Positions 35,034 through 47,019 of a DNA stretch of 64,000 nucleotides are shown one piece after another (the stretch's first letter is position 1; every line of letters starts with the position of its first letter). The notes under the pieces are model-generated. The model made no database searches and had not been told where the DNA came from. It saw nothing but the letters and a program-made list of their open reading frames with translations. This DNA comes from Sclerotinia nivalis. Taxonomy: Eukaryota; Ascomycota; Leotiomycetes; Helotiales; Sclerotiniaceae. The position numbers and the translations under genes were made by a program. Location of the stretch: the NCBI GenBank assembly GCA_029531795.1, contig JAPEIS010000015.1, positions 310,001 through 374,000 on the forward strand, written 5' to 3'.

Positions 35034-35593
35034 TGCGACGAGACCTTCAGTTTATGAGGAGGAACTTTGATGAAGAATAAAGTTCATGAGGTTGAATTGG
35101 AGATTGTGGATGGTGTTCTTTGTCGTATAAACAATCGAGGCACTTCAAATCAAGAAATCTAAATTCTGGAAAAATGTGCCAAGACCACGGGCATGCAACG
35201 TCATATTGGTACCGAGTTTTCAGGGATTCTGATAGGGGCAATCAGTAAAGAACCCAGAGCCAACACATGCAACAAAGTGAAGAATTTTCTTCAAAATTGT
35301 TAGAGAAGTTGGAAATGGATGATATTGCGCAAGAAGTTGGAAATGAATGATATTGCGCAAGAAGTTGGATTAGACTATTCCCATCTGTTCATCTGGATAA
35401 CTGGGGGTAAACCCAAAGATACATATCAAATCTCAATTGTGATATTTTTTATATTTTTGATTTGATGATTCATGCCATATCCTTCATCTTCCAGGAGATG
35501 AAGCCAATCCATTTTTTATAGCTTCTTGTACCCATTATCTAAACAATAATCATCAAATGCACCCAACTTTCAACTCCATGGAATCGCTAACCC
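35034..35593. other. intergenic between phosphotransferase and SEC21
   Basis: About 560 bases, holding the phosphotransferase promoter and the 3' flank of SEC21 plus a short tandem repeat. Confidence 0.5.
35305..35369. repeat. 28-bp tandem repeat, 2.3 copies
   Basis: The unit starts GAAGTTGGAAATG and ends TTGCGCAA. The second copy differs at one base (GGATGA/GAATGA) and a third partial copy follows. Confidence 0.85.
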
Positions 35594-38543
35594 CTAAGCA
35601 ACAGACCCAATAACCAAAGCTGCAATCCCCTCTTCCTCACCACGAACCACAATTTTACTCGTGACTCCGGACTTACTAGAATAAGCCATTCGGATATTAG
35701 CCACAACTCGCCCACCTGTAACTGTTTTACCAAATAACTTCAGAGTGTGAGTAGTCGTATTGATCGGCACATCCGTACCATCGAGGGGTTGTAGTGAAAG
35801 TGTTTTAGTAAGTTGTTCAGTAGCATCTGTAAAATCGTTAGGTTTTCAGTTATAAGTGTTTTGAGAAAAAAAAAACATACCTGCTATACTCTTCACACCA
35901 CTTAATTGAAGTGTCTCTTCAGCTTCCTCGCCGGAAGCACCCACTTGCTCCCAGATGTGATTGAAGTTACCCGCAAAAGCAGGGACAACATAGTCGCTAC
36001 CGGTAAGTTCGAGATCTTCAACCTGATACTCATCATCATAACCGGTTTCTTCAGGCTCGCCAGTTGTTGGATCGATTTCTTTCGTGGTAAACTTCAGGAT
36101 GTTCGTGAAGCTGCTCGAAGGGAAAGCGGCTTCGCCACTAGTTTTCTTGAAAGATACATAAATGGTACCTGGCTCATCGGTTACGAGCTTGGTGGCAGGG
36201 ATAATGAAATCTTCCTCGAGCTCTTCTTCATCAGTTGGGGTAGCGACCACCGATACCTCTTCAAGAACGGTATCCGGTAAAGTATTCTTAACCTCGTATT
36301 GAAGAACAATATGCTCCTTGAAAATATGCTTGACGACGGTAACAACGTATTCGGTTTCCGATTCAGTCAATTCGACAACAGGAGATGATTTCAATACAGC
36401 ACCATATGGCTTGAACTCTGGAATCTTGAGTAATTCCTGGGCATACTTTTGAGCAGTTGCAGAAGCGGAAGCAACAGCTTCGGCACCAGATGGTGAAGCT
36501 TTGGCGGGGCCAGATTTGGGAGCCTTGATTGTTGGTGTTACTGTTGTGAGCTTCTTGGTTCGCTCCTCTGCGTCTGCTTGCTCCTTGGTAACAATTGGAA
36601 CTGATGCAATATCGAAAGGATTATCGAATGTTGATTTATCATCAGCTGTGACGTACATAACAAGCTGATGTTCAAGATATGGCAAAGCAAAGGTGTTTTC
36701 TGTAATGGTTAGAAAAGTATAGTGAAAACTGGGGTTGTGATAGCATACCATTCTTGATGAAACGATCCGCTGTATCATCGGACTCTGACATCAATCTTAA
36801 GTTCAACGCAGCACGGTCACGAACTTCATCATCGACATCATCCAAGCATCTGGTGAGGAGAACGGTAACACTGCGCTTGACTTCTGGATCTTTCTGCCCA
36901 ACGCCAAATTTGGCCAACGCTGTGACTGCTGCAGCTCGTACAATAGCATTTTCAAGGACTACTCGGTTGTAGATATAGCGGATGTATTTGGTAGGTTGAG
37001 ATGTTTTTGGACCTTCCAATCCGAGGAGATGAAGGATGCGAACAGCAAGCTTTGTGAATTCACAATCTTCGATGAATTCGCAAAGGTGTGCCAAAGCATC
37101 TTCCTTCGATTCGGGAACAAACTTGATCAAATCAAACATGCTTTCCACTACGGCGCGCTTGAACTCGTATCCTCCCTCGTCGCGTAGTATACCACTCAGG
37201 AATGCTAACATGCCAGCTTGTTTGTTGGGGAACTTGAGGCAGAGAGTGCGGATGGCTTCCACAATTGTAATCTTGAACTCGTCTGTAATATCTGCCATAA
37301 ATCCTGAGATTTGCTTCATCAATCGGTCCACACTGGCTTCGTTGCCCGTCTTCAAAAGAGTGGTGATAGCAAAGGTAGCAATTGATCTATTGGAGTTCGA
37401 GATAAGGAGTTCAATATCTGGATTGCACGGGTGGACAGCTTGAGGCTTGAAAGAGGCAAAGTTGTGAAGTATGCGAATCGCAGCAAATTTGGTGACAGCT
37501 CTTGGTGAAGTAAGGAAAAGTTGCAAAACGTGAATTGCTTGAGTGACTTCAGCATCTGTGACGTCTCGCATGTCGCAAATGGCTTTGGCAGCCTCGAAGT
37601 TAACCATCTCACTCTTGTGTCGGAGCCAGCCATCCAAGAGTTGCATCATTGGTTTCCGAAGTTGTTGATCTTCTTCTGCCAGTTGCGCTGCCAATCGGAC
37701 GAGCATGACAGTCGCGGCTGGACTCTTTACAGCACCTGCTGCCCCAAATTGCTGAACCATCTTAACTAATGCCATCCTGTCGTGCATCCTCATTTGATAT
37801 AAAAGTCCTATCGCATGATATTGTGTCATTGTTGAATTGTTTATTGGCATTTGGCTACTAGAAGTTGAGAAACCCAGGGAGAAGCCACCCGAGGATTTTG
37901 TCGCTGTTGCAGCTTCTTGTGTTTCGCTCTGCCATCTTCGAACAACATCGCGGGCTATAGGTAAAAGGTGGTAAGAGGATATCAAGGCAGCAGAAGATAC
38001 GGAAGGGTTTTTGTCGACAATTGCGGTCTTCATTACTCGTTCAATGCTCTGAACTGTGGAGGCCTAGTTGTGTCAATGGTATCCTGTGCTATAATCTGGC
38101 GCACTCACATCAATGATACGGCACAAAGCCCGAATAGCATTGGGTCTGTAAATTGCATCTGTCCCACCACCAGTATCTTTCATTATTGTACTTGTGACCA
38201 TAATAATATCCTCCGCGGAATGCGCCAATTCCTTAATGATGAGGTGAACCATCTGCCGCAGGCTGGCATCTTTATTTTGGAACAGCTTCGAAATACCAAA
38301 GAAAAGGGTAGTGGCTTCGTTCGTGGGGAATTTTTCGCCGGTGTATAATAAAAGGGCAATCTTCGTAAGGAGAACACGACATCTTCGAGGTTGTATAGGG
38401 GAAGAGTTAAACAATCGAGCTGTTGAATGTTAGCTTAGCTGTCCTGTTAATGGGAATGTTCACCGACCTTCTTGAAAGACAGAGGTTCTATCCACACGCA
38501 TGATAGCCATATCGCCATCTTCATCTTTTTTACTGTAACTCAT
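35594..38543 (-). CDS. SEC21: coatomer subunit gamma (COPI)
   Basis: Five exons, 38468-38543, 38109-38419, 36749-38063, 35881-36699 and 35594-35826, give 917 aa, close to yeast Sec21 (about 935). The N-terminal half is a HEAT-type adaptin trunk with RLFNSSPIQPRRCRVLLTK and RALCRIID. The middle linker has Ala/Pro/Lys-rich sequence. The C-terminal appendage has the conserved IAGMF-type region split by the last intron and ends in a beta-rich platform. The protein is part of the COPI coat that returns cargo from Golgi to ER and recruits ARF GTPase-activating protein through the appendage. The four introns are 45-54 bp. It is an essential housekeeping gene and intact. Confidence 0.96.
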
Positions 38544-40952
38544 GATGTGCAAGGTATGCTCCCCAGCTCATGAATTGCAAGTCAAAAGAAAGTCGGGTAT
38601 TGCTGCAATTGTGGTCTTTGAGGTTGCGATACGTCGCCAAATCCGCTGTGTGTTGACGTGGGGGAATCAATTTGAGGGGTGGGTGTAGACAAAAGGAGCG
38701 GCTTTTACCGGTTATGTTCCTTTCTTAAATAATTCCGCTCCGCTCGCTCGTTTACAGCGGATTGGCTTTTATAGCGCCGAAATTGAAGCACCGATGGGAT
38801 GATCAAGTTGTTTAGCCAAAAGATGTAAACATAAAAGAATAATCAATTATGCACCGACTCTGATCGTAGGCCAATATTTCATGGATTATATCGACTCATT
38901 TTAAGAAGAAGCCCAAGACTTAACATTTCGAATGTTTCAGATATCAAATTGCAAACAAAGGGCCTGCTAGTTTCCCGCCGAACAATCGCGGCTAACATCC
39001 TCAATAGCAAAATAAAAGGGCATAGACTCATATGGAATTGACTCGGTCCCCAAGCAATTAGTATGAACAAAACAAAAGAACCCCTGTCTCCGCCCTACAT
39101 TTGCGCTCTTGTTAGCGACACCCCCATGGAGATTTTAAAGAAGGGGCAGGCGTGCAATACATATTCAATCATAATCATGCTTTGTTGACACTCACGAAGC
39201 CCATTGCCGCGGAGGACTATCTGGATCAAAAAACAGTTATTCGAGCGTAGCGTGACCGGAGAGCCCGCACTTTCCTCGTCACTGGCGTGTACGTAGTCAT
39301 TCGCGGAATAATCGTTCATTTATTTTTCTTCCACTTTTAGGCCTTTTCCTTCCGCTTTTAGGCCTGGGGTCACTCAAATTTTGCATATAGACAGCTCTTC
39401 AAGCAAATATATAAGCTTTTTCAGCTGATTTTGCAGTATGCATTTGAAGACTTTTACATTCATTTTGATCATATGTAGCGAGCTATGCGTGTTTTGAGAG
39501 TTGCTACTGTTTTCAAGGCTTTCCCAGTATCATTCCATAGAGGTATGAGACAGGATTTATTTATTTATGTCCTACATAAATGTCGAATATCACCTCCGCA
39601 TATATCAAAAATCGAAGTGGATGGTTGAAATATCATCAATTCACAGCCCCCATAATACACAGTCCTATTTTAACCTTAAATTCATTCACTCTTTGGGAAA
39701 AGCTCTTCACCATACCAAACCTAAGCCTTCCTCTTAGTTAGTGAAGCATATGGCTCCTATGAACATTTTCTTTCTTTCCTTGTCTAAATGGGCCACCTAG
39801 AAACAGTCAGATGGCGAAGCTATTTCGCACATTACTACTCTCCTTAAAGAATAAGTACTTCTTTCGTTTAACATGCATTACACTAGGGCTATTTATCATC
39901 AATTCTCGCTTTTGCAATGATACACAATACAAATGTTAGAATTGATATATTTCCCGGAAGAATAACCTTCTTATACCTAGCTGGGGAGTTGATATGGATA
40001 AAGGTAGAAAAGGTAAAATAATCGATGGTACAATGTTGCGTTTTACCTCCAATAAATATTTCTTCCCGAGGCGTGTCAATCGACATCAACAAGTCGGAAG
40101 CTTGCTGAAAACCATTCCCGCAGCGTTCATGGTCTCGATTCATGATCAACTCATATCTTTTGCACCTATTTCTTATTTTATTCATGTCCTTCAAATATTG
40201 CAGAAGAGCTCAATATCTCATTTGGATTCTATAGGTAAGAGTACCCCTGACTATTAGCTTCCGATTCTGGCACGAGGAGAGCACAAAGCAGCAATTTTTC
40301 ACTTTCACAAAACGCTCTGGATCTATAAATTTAGGACTATGAATAATAAATTATACGCACATACCACTCTGAAGCGCAAAAACATTACCAAAGTACCCGA
40401 TATCTCAGCACCCCTCACCTCAGCCACGATGACACACTATCATCTCAATAGGAGAAACTTGGTACCTGGTAAATGCTATACGGGGCTAGCGTCGCTAGCT
40501 CTACAAGATCTAGCCGAAAATCGTTGTCACGTTCGTGCTTTATCACCATGATACTAGCTCCAACTTCGTGAGCATTACTGCCCTTACAAATTTCGTGTAC
40601 TTGAGGCATTATGAGCTCAGCGACACAAAAGGAAAGATATCAATAACACCAATGAACCTTTTTAATTCTTCTATTTTCATTTATTCTCATCTATTTAAGT
40701 AAACTGGCTACTGCCAAGTGTCATTGGTATCTCATCTATCATCCATCATCTTCGGATGACGGTTTTGCACATCATTCGATGCTAAATTCAACCCAAACTC
40801 CACCATTCTTTGAACGCCATCGCAATACATGATATTTTTGGACTTGTTCGCTGGGTTTTAAACTTTGAAGCAAATCCTATCCATCCCCAAGTTCGAAAGC
40901 AAATATGCCGCGCCCGCACCAATTCGAAAAAGGCCAAGCAGCGAAAATGAAA
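38544..40952. other. gene-poor stretch between SEC21 and the HAD gene
   Basis: About 2.4 kb. The right flank of SEC21 is its promoter. A possible small two-exon minus-strand gene starts with the ATG ending at 39319 (MNDYSANDYVHASDEES), with a GTGAGT donor near 39197 and a GCTAAC/AAGAG acceptor about 90 bases on, giving about 57 aa. Another minus-strand frame, 39889-40185, encodes about 98 aa from an internal ATG. Both are speculative. No repeats with ends were found. Confidence 0.35.
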
Positions 40953-42579
40953 TCATTCATGAACAGTATGCCAGCCTTCCTGTTCCAAAGCCCACTTAAC
41001 AGCCTCGTAGACATCTCCGACGATTGCCTTTGGCTTGTGAGCGGGAACTGTGCCACTTCTATAAACACCGGTCTTGACCAGAACAGAAGTCCAGTCTGTG
41101 CCGTGAGATGATTCGAATTCATTGGCACCGCGAATGTCAGACTCTGGGTTATCGCCGACCATAAACACGCGCTTCAAATGTGGGATCTTTCTCTTGCTTT
41201 CGCCACTACCGCTGAGCATGTGTGTACGATACTTGTGTAGTACGCGCTCAGCATACTTGTATGTTGCTGCGTGTGGTTTTCCAATAACAGTGCGTTCAAG
41301 CTTTGCACCACCGGTAGTAGCATTCCAAACTCCTTCAAGGCATGCCTGGAAACCTCCTTGGCCAAGACGAGGCATGTGATGATTAGTCGCCCAAAAGAGG
41401 TCTGGGTTCGAGAAGAAGAGCTTTGGTTGCCCATCTTGTTGCCAACCATTGTTGGGAAGTGAGGCATCACCGTTCTTGGACGAATAAGTACCCAAAATGC
41501 CCTTTTCAGATAAAAGAAGGTCAAGTACCACTTGAGTATCCAAGGCCCAATCACGAGGATCATTGAAGATCATGATAGCATCGAACCTGAGGGATTCTGA
41601 GAGATTGAGGAGATCAACAGGTCTGGGAAGAGGTCGTGTAGCCTTGTTGTAATACTCGCTAAAGATCTGGTTGAAGGGCCAAACAGTTGGGTAAGCCATG
41701 AGGATGTCCCCAGGGGTGACGACTTTATTAAAGCCATACCTATGTATCCCAGTGTTAGCTTTATATCCAGAAAGTATCGTCTTTGCTCAATATCTCAAAT
41801 TGGTTCAGTGTCTCAAGCTCACTCAACATCACAAACCCGAATGGCTTCAGTGTATATGAAAGTTAAGAATTGCCCACTAAAGAAAAGGATATGGACTAAC
41901 ATTTCTGCGACCTTTCGACATTTATCCCCATCTCCACCGGTAACAAGAACTGTCTTGTCCTTGAGACTCTCCGCAGCATCGGATCCCTCAACAAGTTGTT
42001 TGAATGGTGTGTGTGATTGAACAAAATTCTCTTCGGTGAGGGGAACATTGAGTTTCTTGCTCAGCTCTGCGACACGGGCACTCTCATGTTTGCCTCCTCC
42101 ATTGGTCAATAAGATGAAGGGAATGTTGTTTGAATGGAGTAGGTTTAAAGCTTCGGATGCTCCAGGGATTGGCGAGGAAGATCGAAGTAGGACACCATCA
42201 ATGCTATAATCAGTTAGATCGAGGGTTGAATATATAGATACATGAATATTACATACTCGAAAGCAAAAGCAAAGCCTGGCAGAAGGTTTGCAGTGACAGG
42301 AGTTGCAGTGCTAGAACGACGTTGGTGAGTAGTGGGAGCCATTGCAACTTTTCTCGACTGTTTTGAGGAGCAAAAAGTGGAATAAGACGAGGAAGAAGTA
42401 GATTGGAATCGGCAAGAATATATAGATCTCTGTTGGGCATAAGATGGCTTAGCAGGGTTGGAGATAAAGCTGGTTATCCTGTTTACAGACTTGCTGCTAT
42501 TGAATATTATCGAATTCAGTAACTGGTAGCGCCGGGAGTTCACGGACACCTGGCTGGATACCTGGCCGATAAGGAACAT
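40953..42579 (-). CDS. mitochondrial HAD-superfamily protein (CECR5/YKR070W type)
   Basis: Three exons, 42257-42579, 41901-42203 and 40953-41739, give 470 aa. The start at 42579 is preferred because it yields an Arg/Ser-rich, acid-poor presequence of about 80 residues, as in a mitochondrial targeting signal. HAD motif I is FDIDGVLL, with its first Asp codon created by the first splice; motif II is LLTNGGG; motif III is the Lys of IGKPHAATY; motif IV is MVGDNPESDIRGAN. This is the subfamily IIA HAD group with a C2 cap, including human CECR5/HDHD5 and yeast YKR070W. The substrate is unknown. Intron 2 is long for this region (161 bp). The gene appears intact. Confidence 0.9.
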
Positions 42580-42729
42580 ATTTAAGATTGGTATTTGGGT
42601 GTTACAGATCAACGAATCTTTGGATAGAAGCAAAGCACATGTAAAGGGTGAGGGTGAAGCGCGTAAGAAGTGAATTAGTTGGAGGGTGGAGATATATTTT
42701 TTGGGTGTTTATCTTTATCTCTAAGTTGG

Positions 42730-43030
42730 TCAAAGCTTTCATTTCAGGGGTCCCCGCCGGATCTTTACCCTTAGCTCTTAACTCTAGCTGTTCATCATCT
42801 CCCTTGAAATCTGAATGGGACAATTATTAGTTCCATGTGAAAAGTTGAATTTTGTAAGAAGACTGAACAGTAACTACAAAACTATTTTGATATTTGAAAA
42901 GTGTAAATACACTTGGGACTATCAATTATATCTAAAGTATTAAAACATTTCGAACACTAAAAAGCTTCTTTCAGGGGTCTCGCCCAATCCTTACACCTAC
43001 TCTAGTAACTGTAATCTAGCTGATCAACAC
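42730..43030. repeat. pair of degenerate direct repeats
   Basis: About 65 bases starting at 42732 (AAGCTTTCATTTCAGGGGTC) resemble about 65 bases starting at 42961 (AAGCTTCTTTCAGGGGTCTC) with scattered mismatches and small gaps, continuing through CTAGCTGWTCA. The likely explanation is an old local duplication or two copies of a short repeat family. Confidence 0.45.
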
Positions 43031-43788
43031 AGCCAATTAGGCTAGTTGTAAGACCAAGACCACTAAAGTTACCCTTCCCTCGGATTTACTAATTTGCCCT
43101 ATCTCTGAGAGGGTTGATTCTACTTGTAATGCGTACACCAGTAGGGCAGGTAGCTACCCAGTCACAAATCATCTGATATACTGATGCCAGCACACAAGCC
43201 TGTCTGTCCAAGATCTCCAGATCCATCATCTTCCTGAAAATGGCTTCGGAAGAACACAGTTTAGGGGATTGGACTGGCTGGGGAAGATATGTACCCCAGC
43301 TCAAGGTTGGGATCCCTAGCCAAAACGGCCGTCAAAGTATCTGGCAAAAAGCTAAGGAGGTCGGGATGATCCGGAGTGTCGTATCTGTGAATCCACTATC
43401 TCATGTCTGTTGCATGGATGAGTATTCAGTCTTTATCCACTCCTTCAGGCTGTGTTTGTGTATCTATCTGCAATATGAGGCTGAAGCACAGGCTCGCTTA
43501 TGGTGAGTAGATAACAGTATTGAAGGAGTGGGTAGACCAATATTCTACTCACCGATCTCTAATTTCAAAAACCAAAAGACTACATATACTGTCAAGATAT
43601 CAGTAACTAGAATTTGATATCCTATTCGGCATAACATACTGAAAAATAGTTGATAACCATCTACTATTGACTAGATAGTACCCCTAATTCTAGTTGTATT
43701 CGAGTTTTGATTTGATTATCACATAAAAATGATTTGGAGCATGGACCATGTTTCTTATCCAGTATTTATGTAATCACAAAACCACTAA

Positions 43789-43794
43789 ACGCGT
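43789..43794. promoter_or_regulatory. possible MCB element (ACGCGT) upstream of the RNR inhibitor
   Basis: ACGCGT is the binding word of the MBF (Mbp1-Swi6) G1/S regulator. It lies 408 bases upstream of the start at 44202 and is followed within ten bases by CGCGAC and CGATCGCG. S-phase timing would suit the gene. The same word occurs by chance elsewhere in the window, so this is only suggestive. Confidence 0.3.
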
Positions 43795-44201
43795 CAATTC
43801 GCGACGATCGCGCTTCCCATCCTACTTGTTTCATCAAAGCACAAAACCTGGAAAGTTACTTTGCACGAGCCCCTCTTTCATTTCATAAACTCGTTGCACA
43901 ATTCCCAACCTCTTATGAATGTTCCATATCGAATCAACCGTCATCACTTCACCGTAATTCAATCCACTGTACAATACAGCATTTGCGGGCATCAACCATC
44001 AGTTCAACATTTCGAGTCTTTCTTTCCTTTGCCTCAATTGGGATACCGTAACTCCTTTCGACTTTACATCAAATCACATAGGATCGCATAATATAGCACG
44101 ATTAAACCGGAACAAACCGTCAACCTCATCAAAAGCCAAGAAAAGTCCTCAAACTATCAATCATACGATCTCATCCATCGCACACATCCAAAGTCATCAC
44201 C

Positions 44202-44954
44202 ATGCCAGCCCGCCAAGTAAAACGTCCCTACGCTGGCTCTCAACCTCAGATAACCTCCTATTTCACCACCGGCTCCACATCTCTCCCCGCACCCCCTCCG
44301 CCCTCTCAATATCAACCCTCTCTCCCGCATCCCATCCAATCTTCCCTCCTATCTGTCGGCATGCGCATCCGCAAATCCGTTCCCGAAGGTTACAAAACCG
44401 GTTCCTATTCCGCCTTCAATTTATTCTCAGATAATACCCCTGCTATCAAATCACACACTTCTTCCACATCTCCGGGGTCGACTCCTGCACCAACGAAATA
44501 TAAAGCCACGAGACCCCGCGCGGGAATCAGGGAACTGACGCCTTTCTGCGGGCTAATGAAGGTTGGGGGGATGAGTGTGCAGGGATATAATGAATCTGGA
44601 GAGGCGATCGAAGAAGGAGATGAGGACTACGAAGACAGAATTTGGGATAGTAGTCAAGAGAGTATGATGAGTAATGGTAGTGTCGGAAGTTACGGTGGTG
44701 GCAGTGGGGCCAAGAGACGGTTTATCGATGAAGAAGAAGAGGGGGGAAACGTATTTGGAGAGAGAAATGAGGGAAGAGTATTGATGGATGTTGGGGATCG
44801 AAGGATTGCGATGCCGAAGTCGAGGAGGAGCGAGAAGGGTGGAGGCAACATGACGACCAGATTTAGTGGAGATGAGAGTGCAGATATGGATTTTGGAGAA
44901 GCCGACTTTTTGGATTATGGTTTAGCGGAGGAAGTTCAGATGGGTGGTGTTTGA
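44202..44954 (+). CDS. ribonucleotide reductase inhibitor (Spd1/Dif1/Sml1 type) with PIP box
   Basis: A single exon of 250 aa. Residues 52-68 read SVGMRIRKSVPEGYKTG, the signature of the fungal RNR-inhibitor family (Pfam RNR_inhib; relatives S. pombe Spd1, yeast Dif1 and Sml1). The family limits dNTP pools by holding RNR subunits apart or inhibiting the enzyme. Residues 14-21, QPQITSYF, match the PCNA-interacting PIP box (Qxx-hydrophobic-xx-aromatic-aromatic), so PCNA-coupled destruction, as for Spd1, is plausible. It lacks the TD and the +4 basic residue of strong PIP degrons. The C-terminal half is acidic, Ser/Gly-rich and disordered, with further conserved-looking blocks (IRELTPFCGLMKVGG). 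The ATG has a good context (CATCACCATGCC). Confidence 0.85.
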   Translation: MPARQVKRPYAGSQPQITSYFTTGSTSLPAPPPPSQYQPSLPHPIQSSLLSVGMRIRKSVPEGYKTGSYSAFNLFSDNTPAIKSHTSSTSPGSTPAPTKYKATRPRAGIRELTPFCGLMKVGGMSVQGYNESGEAIEEGDEDYEDRIWDSSQESMMSNGSVGSYGGGSGAKRRFIDEEEEGGNVFGERNEGRVLMDVGDRRIAMPKSRRSEKGGGNMTTRFSGDESADMDFGEADFLDYGLAEEVQMGGV

Positions 44955-45580
44955 GGATACGATGCGCGTTATTGATGGGTCTGGCCAGGTTTGCATACTA
45001 TGGGCAGCGTTTGCATATTATCAGCAGTGGGAATTGTACTATGGATATTAATGGTTCGGGATGAGCTATATCAACTGCATACATTTGGCACGGCGTTTTC
45101 TGGATGGATAATTTGTACATGTTTGCATAGCCTAGAGCTGCAACATCTGGACAGGCAGCTGGTATATGGTTTGTTTCGGTATCTCAATATGCACATAGCC
45201 ATCGTGTAGTAATATTTATATTTACATTTGCAATGACTGATGTCAGTCACGTATGGTTTCTGTAATTTGTAGCGCACAGAAATTCATACTAATATAATTG
45301 CGGAAGCTGTATTGTCTATTCAGCTAAGGAACGGCAAGTGGGTTGACCTCATTAGCATCTATTAAGAAATATTACTTGCCGCAGCACTTACTGTATATAC
45401 TTACAATCATACATAAACCTTGGAGCTATAGAGAGAAGTCAATGCAAGAGTTAAGCTCAAATCGTTCCCAACATCTATCTGATAATGCTCCGCGTGGTCT
45501 CTCTCTTCATTCTTCGGCACCCAAACCGTGGAAAGGCTAGCACAACTAATTGCCTGCTGTAAAATTGTCGCTGGAAGTAC
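44955..45580. other. intergenic between convergent RNR-inhibitor and Gemin2 genes
   Basis: About 630 bases of shared 3' flank; no gene or repeat seen. Confidence 0.5.
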
Positions 45581-47019
45581 CTACTCACCCCATACTTCTC
45601 TAAACTCCAACAGATCCCTCTGTCCGTACATCTCACCTGCAATGGTGATTATCATATCAATTGTCGCTCTAGTGTTCCAGTTAGCCGTTTGCACTGATTT
45701 AGGGGTTGGCGTTTCGATTGTGGAAGGAATAGATTCTTCCCCCTTGGGCGGCTGAGGATCTGAGGTTGTTATCGCCTCGACAATCGAGGGGATTGAAGTG
45801 AGACTGGCGAGTAAGCGCGCTTTGATTGCCTCTAATTCATGAGAATCCAGTGCCGACCCCCAAGCTTCTTCTTGCTGGGTAGTAGACTTCTCCGTCGCAA
45901 TCGATAGTGTGGAGTTTTCCGTTGAGTCTGATGTCTGCATAGCACCATTGCGTCCCTCTTTCAACGGTTGTTCCATTTGCAGATGATCTTCGACTCCCTC
46001 TATTACGCTCTCATCTCCAGGACTGATAGCCCTTTCATTATCCTCATTTTCAACCCCATTGTCGGCGTCAAATATCTTTTCTACCTCATCCAACTCCTCT
46101 TTCAAGCCACTACCCGCTTTTAATCCAACACCAAGCACCACAGCTTTCTTTCCTAGTTCCCTTACGACCCCTACTTCATCGCTACTCAATTCTCCTCTTA
46201 CCGGCAGCCTAGCTAATAATGCCCAAGCCCACCTACTAACCTTCATATTAATATCGGAACCATTTTGCAACAAAGTGCCGCTAGTGAGGAGTCTTAACAA
46301 CCTCAAAACTGTATCCTTATCCATACTTGCGATCTGCGTAGGTAGAGGATCAACTGTCTTCAATTTCCATCTCCACCATCTGCAAAGCTTTGTGTTCAGT
46401 ACGTTTAAATATGTGGGATGATCTGCGCCTAAATCCTTTACTAGGTTGGGCGGGGGAGTTCGTTGCATTTGCTCTCGCAGAATTTCGAATCGCCTTATGA
46501 TAGAGTTGAAATATGCCAATTGAGGGTCTTGGCCTTCATCTTGCTCATCTTCTATGCCATCTTCAACTTCGGCCGCAGCGAAATAAGCACCGTCCTCATA
46601 ATATCCTCTGAAATCGCCTACGCCACTTTCATATATCGATCGATCGTACTCGCCGCTGGCATTTGGGCTTCTTGTCTCTGCCGGTGCGTAGAATATGGGC
46701 GGAAGGTCTCCTGCTTCGGCTCTGGCGAGTTGATGTTAGCAATACTTCCAACTAATTCTAACATCGAACTCAGCACTACTTTCCATTACATATACGGGCA
46801 TAAGAAATAAAAGAGATGTGCTCACCTGACAGATCTCAAATAGCTCAGTGCATCTAGTCCGTCCTCATCCAAGCTGAGGGAATCATCATCTGCAGGAAGT
46901 GCACTTCGCTGACCATAGACAGGATCTACACGTCCTTCCTTCACAGGATTCGACCTCTTGTTAGAATAAAGATGAGAAAGAGACGGGGAAGGAGAGCGGG
47001 GGCGTTTTGTGCCGGCCAT
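45581..47019 (-). CDS. Gemin2/SIP1-type snRNP assembly protein
   Basis: Two exons, 46826-47019 and 45581-46721, give 444 aa, with a 104 bp intron (GTGAGC donor). Motifs of the SIP1/Gemin2 family (yeast Brr1) are visible: LSYLRSVRAEAGDLPPI across the splice, YFNSIIRRFEILREQM, WRWKLKTVDPLPTQIASMD with VLRLLRLL, WAWALLARLP, and near the C-terminus ATIDMIITIAGEMYGQRDLL. An acidic disordered insertion of about 90 residues lies between the last two. The protein helps load Sm proteins onto spliceosomal U snRNAs in the cytoplasm. A GTGAGT just before the stop leaves a slight possibility of one more short exon. It is divergent from the F-box gene at 47527. Confidence 0.85.

Larger units (their letters stand above)
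42580..44201. other. intergenic between HAD and RNR-inhibitor genes
   Basis: About 1.6 kb between divergent genes. An 88-codon plus-strand frame with a true ATG at 43240 (MASEEHSLGDWTGWGR) is a possible but unsupported small gene. The left part contains two related degenerate direct repeats. The right part, from about 43730, is C/T- and A-rich and is probably the promoter of the gene at 44202. Confidence 0.4.

Noticed and set aside
35906..38348. Several plus-strand open frames across SEC21
   Set aside because: They are antisense to strongly conserved SEC21 coding sequence and have no independent support.
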